From Berghia stephanieae (lineage: Eukaryota; Mollusca; Gastropoda; Nudibranchia; Aeolidiidae), in NCBI GenBank assembly GCA_034508935.3, contig CM067442.1:90869783-90933782 (forward strand): 64,000 nucleotides of DNA. The letters are read 5' to 3'. A program made the translations under genes and the position numbers. Position 1 is the first letter of the stretch; every line of letters begins with the position of its first letter. The notes under the pieces were generated by a model. That model was not told the origin of the DNA, made no database searches, and worked only from the letters and a program-made list of their open reading frames with translations. Shown piece by piece: positions 61,681 through 64,000 of the stretch.

Positions 61681-63479
61681 AATTTAAAGCGAAAAGGACC
61701 AGAGACATGTCATCTTACTTTTTATTTCGATAACAATTTATATTTTTTCTTCTTAATAAAACAACAAATCTCATATTTATGACTTTACTATAAATTCGAT
61801 TAATAAAAAAAAAAATATATATAAAAAATAAAATTAAAAAACTAGTCCTCACACAATAAGGTTTTGAGATGCTAGGTCCCATATAGGGAAACATAATCCA
61901 TGTTGTAATTATTACACATATTTCTCATCCTCCTCTTCCCCCCCCCCCCCCCCCCCCCCTCCCCCTCCTCTCCTCTTCCTCCCTCCTCCTTCTCTTCCTC
62001 CTCCTTTTATTCTTATTTTTCTTCTTCTTGCTCCCTTCTCCCCACCCTATAGTCTGACTTTTTTTCCCCTCTTCTTTTTCTCAGCTCAACTTCATCCTCT
62101 TTTAAATTTGGCTGCTTTTATTCCGCGGTTGTCGTATAATCACAGACATTAAACATTAAAAAATAATATAAATTAAAAAAAAAAAAAAAGAAAATGAGGA
62201 GAAAAGCCAGTAAGTCAATTTGCCAAATGTGACGGTTTTATTTGTTTATGGGTATTATGATGATAAACAGTTTTGCTGAATACTCAAAGACTATTTACTA
62301 TCATTCGCAATAGGTCTATATTACCAACTGTTTCTGAACGGTATTGGGTTGTCGTGAACAAGACGGAGAGGACTGAGTTTTTAGTCTAAAATACAAACTT
62401 TGAGTGATAGTAATAGCCTACTCTATATTAGAAAGAATGATTGTGACATCGTGAACTACATAAAGATACATTTTTTTCTAGTAATTTTTACTTTTAATAT
62501 TCAATATTCAGCAAATGTGATATACCATCTCTAAACGGTATTATATCGGGTTGAATAGTACCTTTTAAAGTGAACTTAAAATTGAAATTATAAGAATTAC
62601 GAAATGTAAGTCATTGCATTCATTCTTCGCCGTAACGCATAGAAATTAACCCCAAATTTAGTGTTTGTGGCTAAAAACGAAATTTTGTCTGCATCTAGTT
62701 AACCCTGACATAATACCGCTTCGAGACGGCAAATATAGTTCATCCCGACATAAAACCGTTTTGAGACGACTGGTCACAACAGCTATCTGGCATAATATTG
62801 CCGTCTGTCTCTATGGTCACCTCAATTCGAATTTCAATCTGTTTAGAGTGCATTGTCATTTTAACAAATAAACTCATTTATAATATAGTCTTTGTCAAAC
62901 TATGTAAAGCGCATTGGCTCAGCGGTCCGTGAAGACTGGAAACCAGCAAAGTAATTCTTATGTTTGCATACAAAGGTTACCAAGACAGAACACGCTGTCA
63001 CTGTTATCAATGATGTGTCTTATACCTCGAATTATGAACCTAAAGTTGAGGGAAACACAACTAGTCAAACTTGGTAACTCGTCCTGCAAGATTTATTATT
63101 CGCGCACTATAACAAAACCGATAAAGGGGGTTTCCACTAGTTGTAAAATAGTTTCTGTACGAGAAGTTCGTGGTGGGCATTCAGTTCTTGTGTGGCTTGA
63201 CCCCTCAAAGAGTTCACAATGTTTACAGTCAGTTACCATTGAGTCAATAGGTTAACACATTGTGGTGTTTTTCTTTATGTGATAATATGCGATTTTCAGC
63301 TATATAAAATCGCATTTGTATGTAATACATTTATAAAGCTAATCAACAAATACATTTGCCATTGCAGGAAACTAACTCAACATAGTTCATACAAGGTAAA
63401 GTTTAAAGCGATGCGAATTCTTGTATAAACGAAGGTGTCATTTACATAAGGAAAGAGAGACATAATAATATTATAGCTT
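61681..63479. other. Intergenic region upstream of the GAREM-like gene
   Basis: CT-rich block near 62 kb; paired short repeats such as GACATAATACCGCTTCGAGACG (in part) at about 62707 and GACATAAAACCGTTTTGAGACG (in part) at about 62748. An ORF at 62914-63255 has no recognisable motif and starts in a tRNA-like box A stretch; not called. Confidence 0.45.
61938..61959. repeat. Poly-C tract in a pyrimidine-rich block
   Basis: 22-base C run, followed to about 62040 by an irregular CT-rich strand-asymmetric stretch. Confidence 0.9.
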
Positions 63480-63786
63480 ACTAGGCTAAAACCTTGGGAT
63501 TGAATGTTTGTGTTGGGGTATACGTCGGGACGTCAGGGCAGGTAGTAGTAAGTAGTAGCGAGGGCACAGCGTGTGTGACAGGGCCAGCTAATATCGATCG
63601 CTGGTGTCTGAAGCAGTCAGATCAGATCCTCAGTGCGCCAGTTGTAACAACTATCAGTAGTAGTTCGATTAATATCCTTGGTTCGATTGAGAAAACAGAA
63701 TGGAAACAGTGCTATGGTGTGTGAAGTTTAATTCTATTCTAAATTTATTGTACGAGGATCGTTGATGGGAATTATCGATTGGCGTC
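63480..63786 (+). promoter_or_regulatory. Probable promoter / 5' UTR of the GAREM-like gene
   Basis: Stretch ahead of the CABIT gene start, visibly richer in G+C and CpG than the surrounding AT-rich DNA and free of recognised repeats. No TATA box was seen. An open frame at 63494-63724 has no recognisable homology and is not called. Assignment rests on position and composition only. Confidence 0.35.
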
Positions 63787-64000
63787 ATGTTGTCAAGTTA
63801 CTCAAACATGGCCGCTGGGAACGATGACAAGAAAGAAACGGGTGCGAAACCTGTCGAAACTGCCGTGACAACTTCATCAAAATCAGTTTCTTTACCAACT
63901 AATATTTCCGAACTTCTGTGGGAGGAAAAACAGAGAACTTTACGAGAGCTCGTTTCTAATTACCGCTTACCATTAGCTGTAAAATTACGAAAAGGCGATG
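63787..64000 (+). CDS. N-terminus of a GAREM-like CABIT-domain protein (truncated by window end)
   Basis: First coding exon, open to the window end (71 codons). First ATG at 63787, with an in-frame TGA 24 nt upstream; a second in-frame ATG at 63808 has a better context (A at -3, G at +4), so either may be used. After about 40 low-complexity residues comes ISELLWEEKQ then TLRELVSNYRLPLAVKLRKG. The LxxLVSxYRLPxxxxLxxG pattern matches the start of the CABIT domain in GAREM1/2 (PLDLLVSTYRLPQIARLDNG). GAREM adaptors link EGF receptor to GRB2/SHP2 and ERK signalling (family knowledge). It could be another CABIT protein; the rest of the gene lies outside the window. Confidence 0.65.
   Translation, partial: MLSSYSNMAAGNDDKKETGAKPVETAVTTSSKSVSLPTNISELLWEEKQRTLRELVSNYRLPLAVKLRKGD

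Noticed and set aside
62914-63255. 113-codon ORF upstream of the GAREM-like gene
   Set aside because: No recognisable motif, unsupported by splice context; begins in a tRNA-like box A stretch.
63494-63724. 76-codon ORF in the GAREM-like 5' region
   Set aside because: Ends before the CDS, no homology; more likely 5' UTR or promoter.

Overview
The window is AT-rich nuclear DNA from a metazoan. It has GT-AG introns, a spliced gene of vertebrate-like architecture, tRNA-derived SINEs, Tc1/mariner-type DNA transposons, a LINE fragment and very dense di- and trinucleotide microsatellites. The protein signature (SIPA1L family with RapGAP, PDZ and C-terminal leucine zipper) is metazoan. The SINE styles and microsatellite load suggest a marine invertebrate, most likely a mollusc or another lophotrochozoan; that placement is inference.

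Layout. (1) 1-13.7 kb: no protein gene recognised. It holds GGACCG-rich repeats, SINEs, a palindromic MITE, several copies of a roughly 0.5-kb SINE-like family, and presumably the unmapped 3' UTR of the main gene. (2) 13,746-41,486, minus strand: a complete SIPA1L-type RapGAP gene, resolved here into 23 coding exons. All 22 introns are GT-AG and phase-compatible, and the product is about 1,726 residues. It carries two apparent single-base frame discrepancies, one in the RapGAP domain and one just before the PDZ region; these look more like sequence errors or rare alleles than gene decay. Its introns hold a decayed mariner, two TA-flanked MITE-like elements, several SINEs and long simple repeats. 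(3) 41.6-63.7 kb: about 22 kb of intergenic and/or 5'-noncoding DNA rich in simple repeats. It contains a potential CT/AT/GA cruciform, two long GAA tracts, a 0.8-kb unit repeated three times in tandem, a 255-bp tandem duplication, one intact tRNA-Asp(GUC) gene and a LINE reverse-transcriptase fragment. (4) 63,787-64,000, plus strand: the first coding exon of a second gene, cut by the window end, resembling the start of the CABIT domain of GAREM (GRB2-associated regulator of MAPK).

The two protein genes are divergent, head to head. SIPA1L proteins inactivate Rap GTPases at synapses and junctions; GAREM proteins feed receptor tyrosine kinase signals into Ras/MAPK. Nothing in the sequence shows that they are co-regulated.

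No clearly new biological system is visible. The observations most worth checking are the 0.5-kb SINE-like family with defined ends, one copy of which split the B box of an older tRNA-derived element; the foldback MITE family; the tandemly triplicated 0.8-kb unit; the two coding-frame discrepancies; and the mariner lying 51 bp from a 3' splice site.
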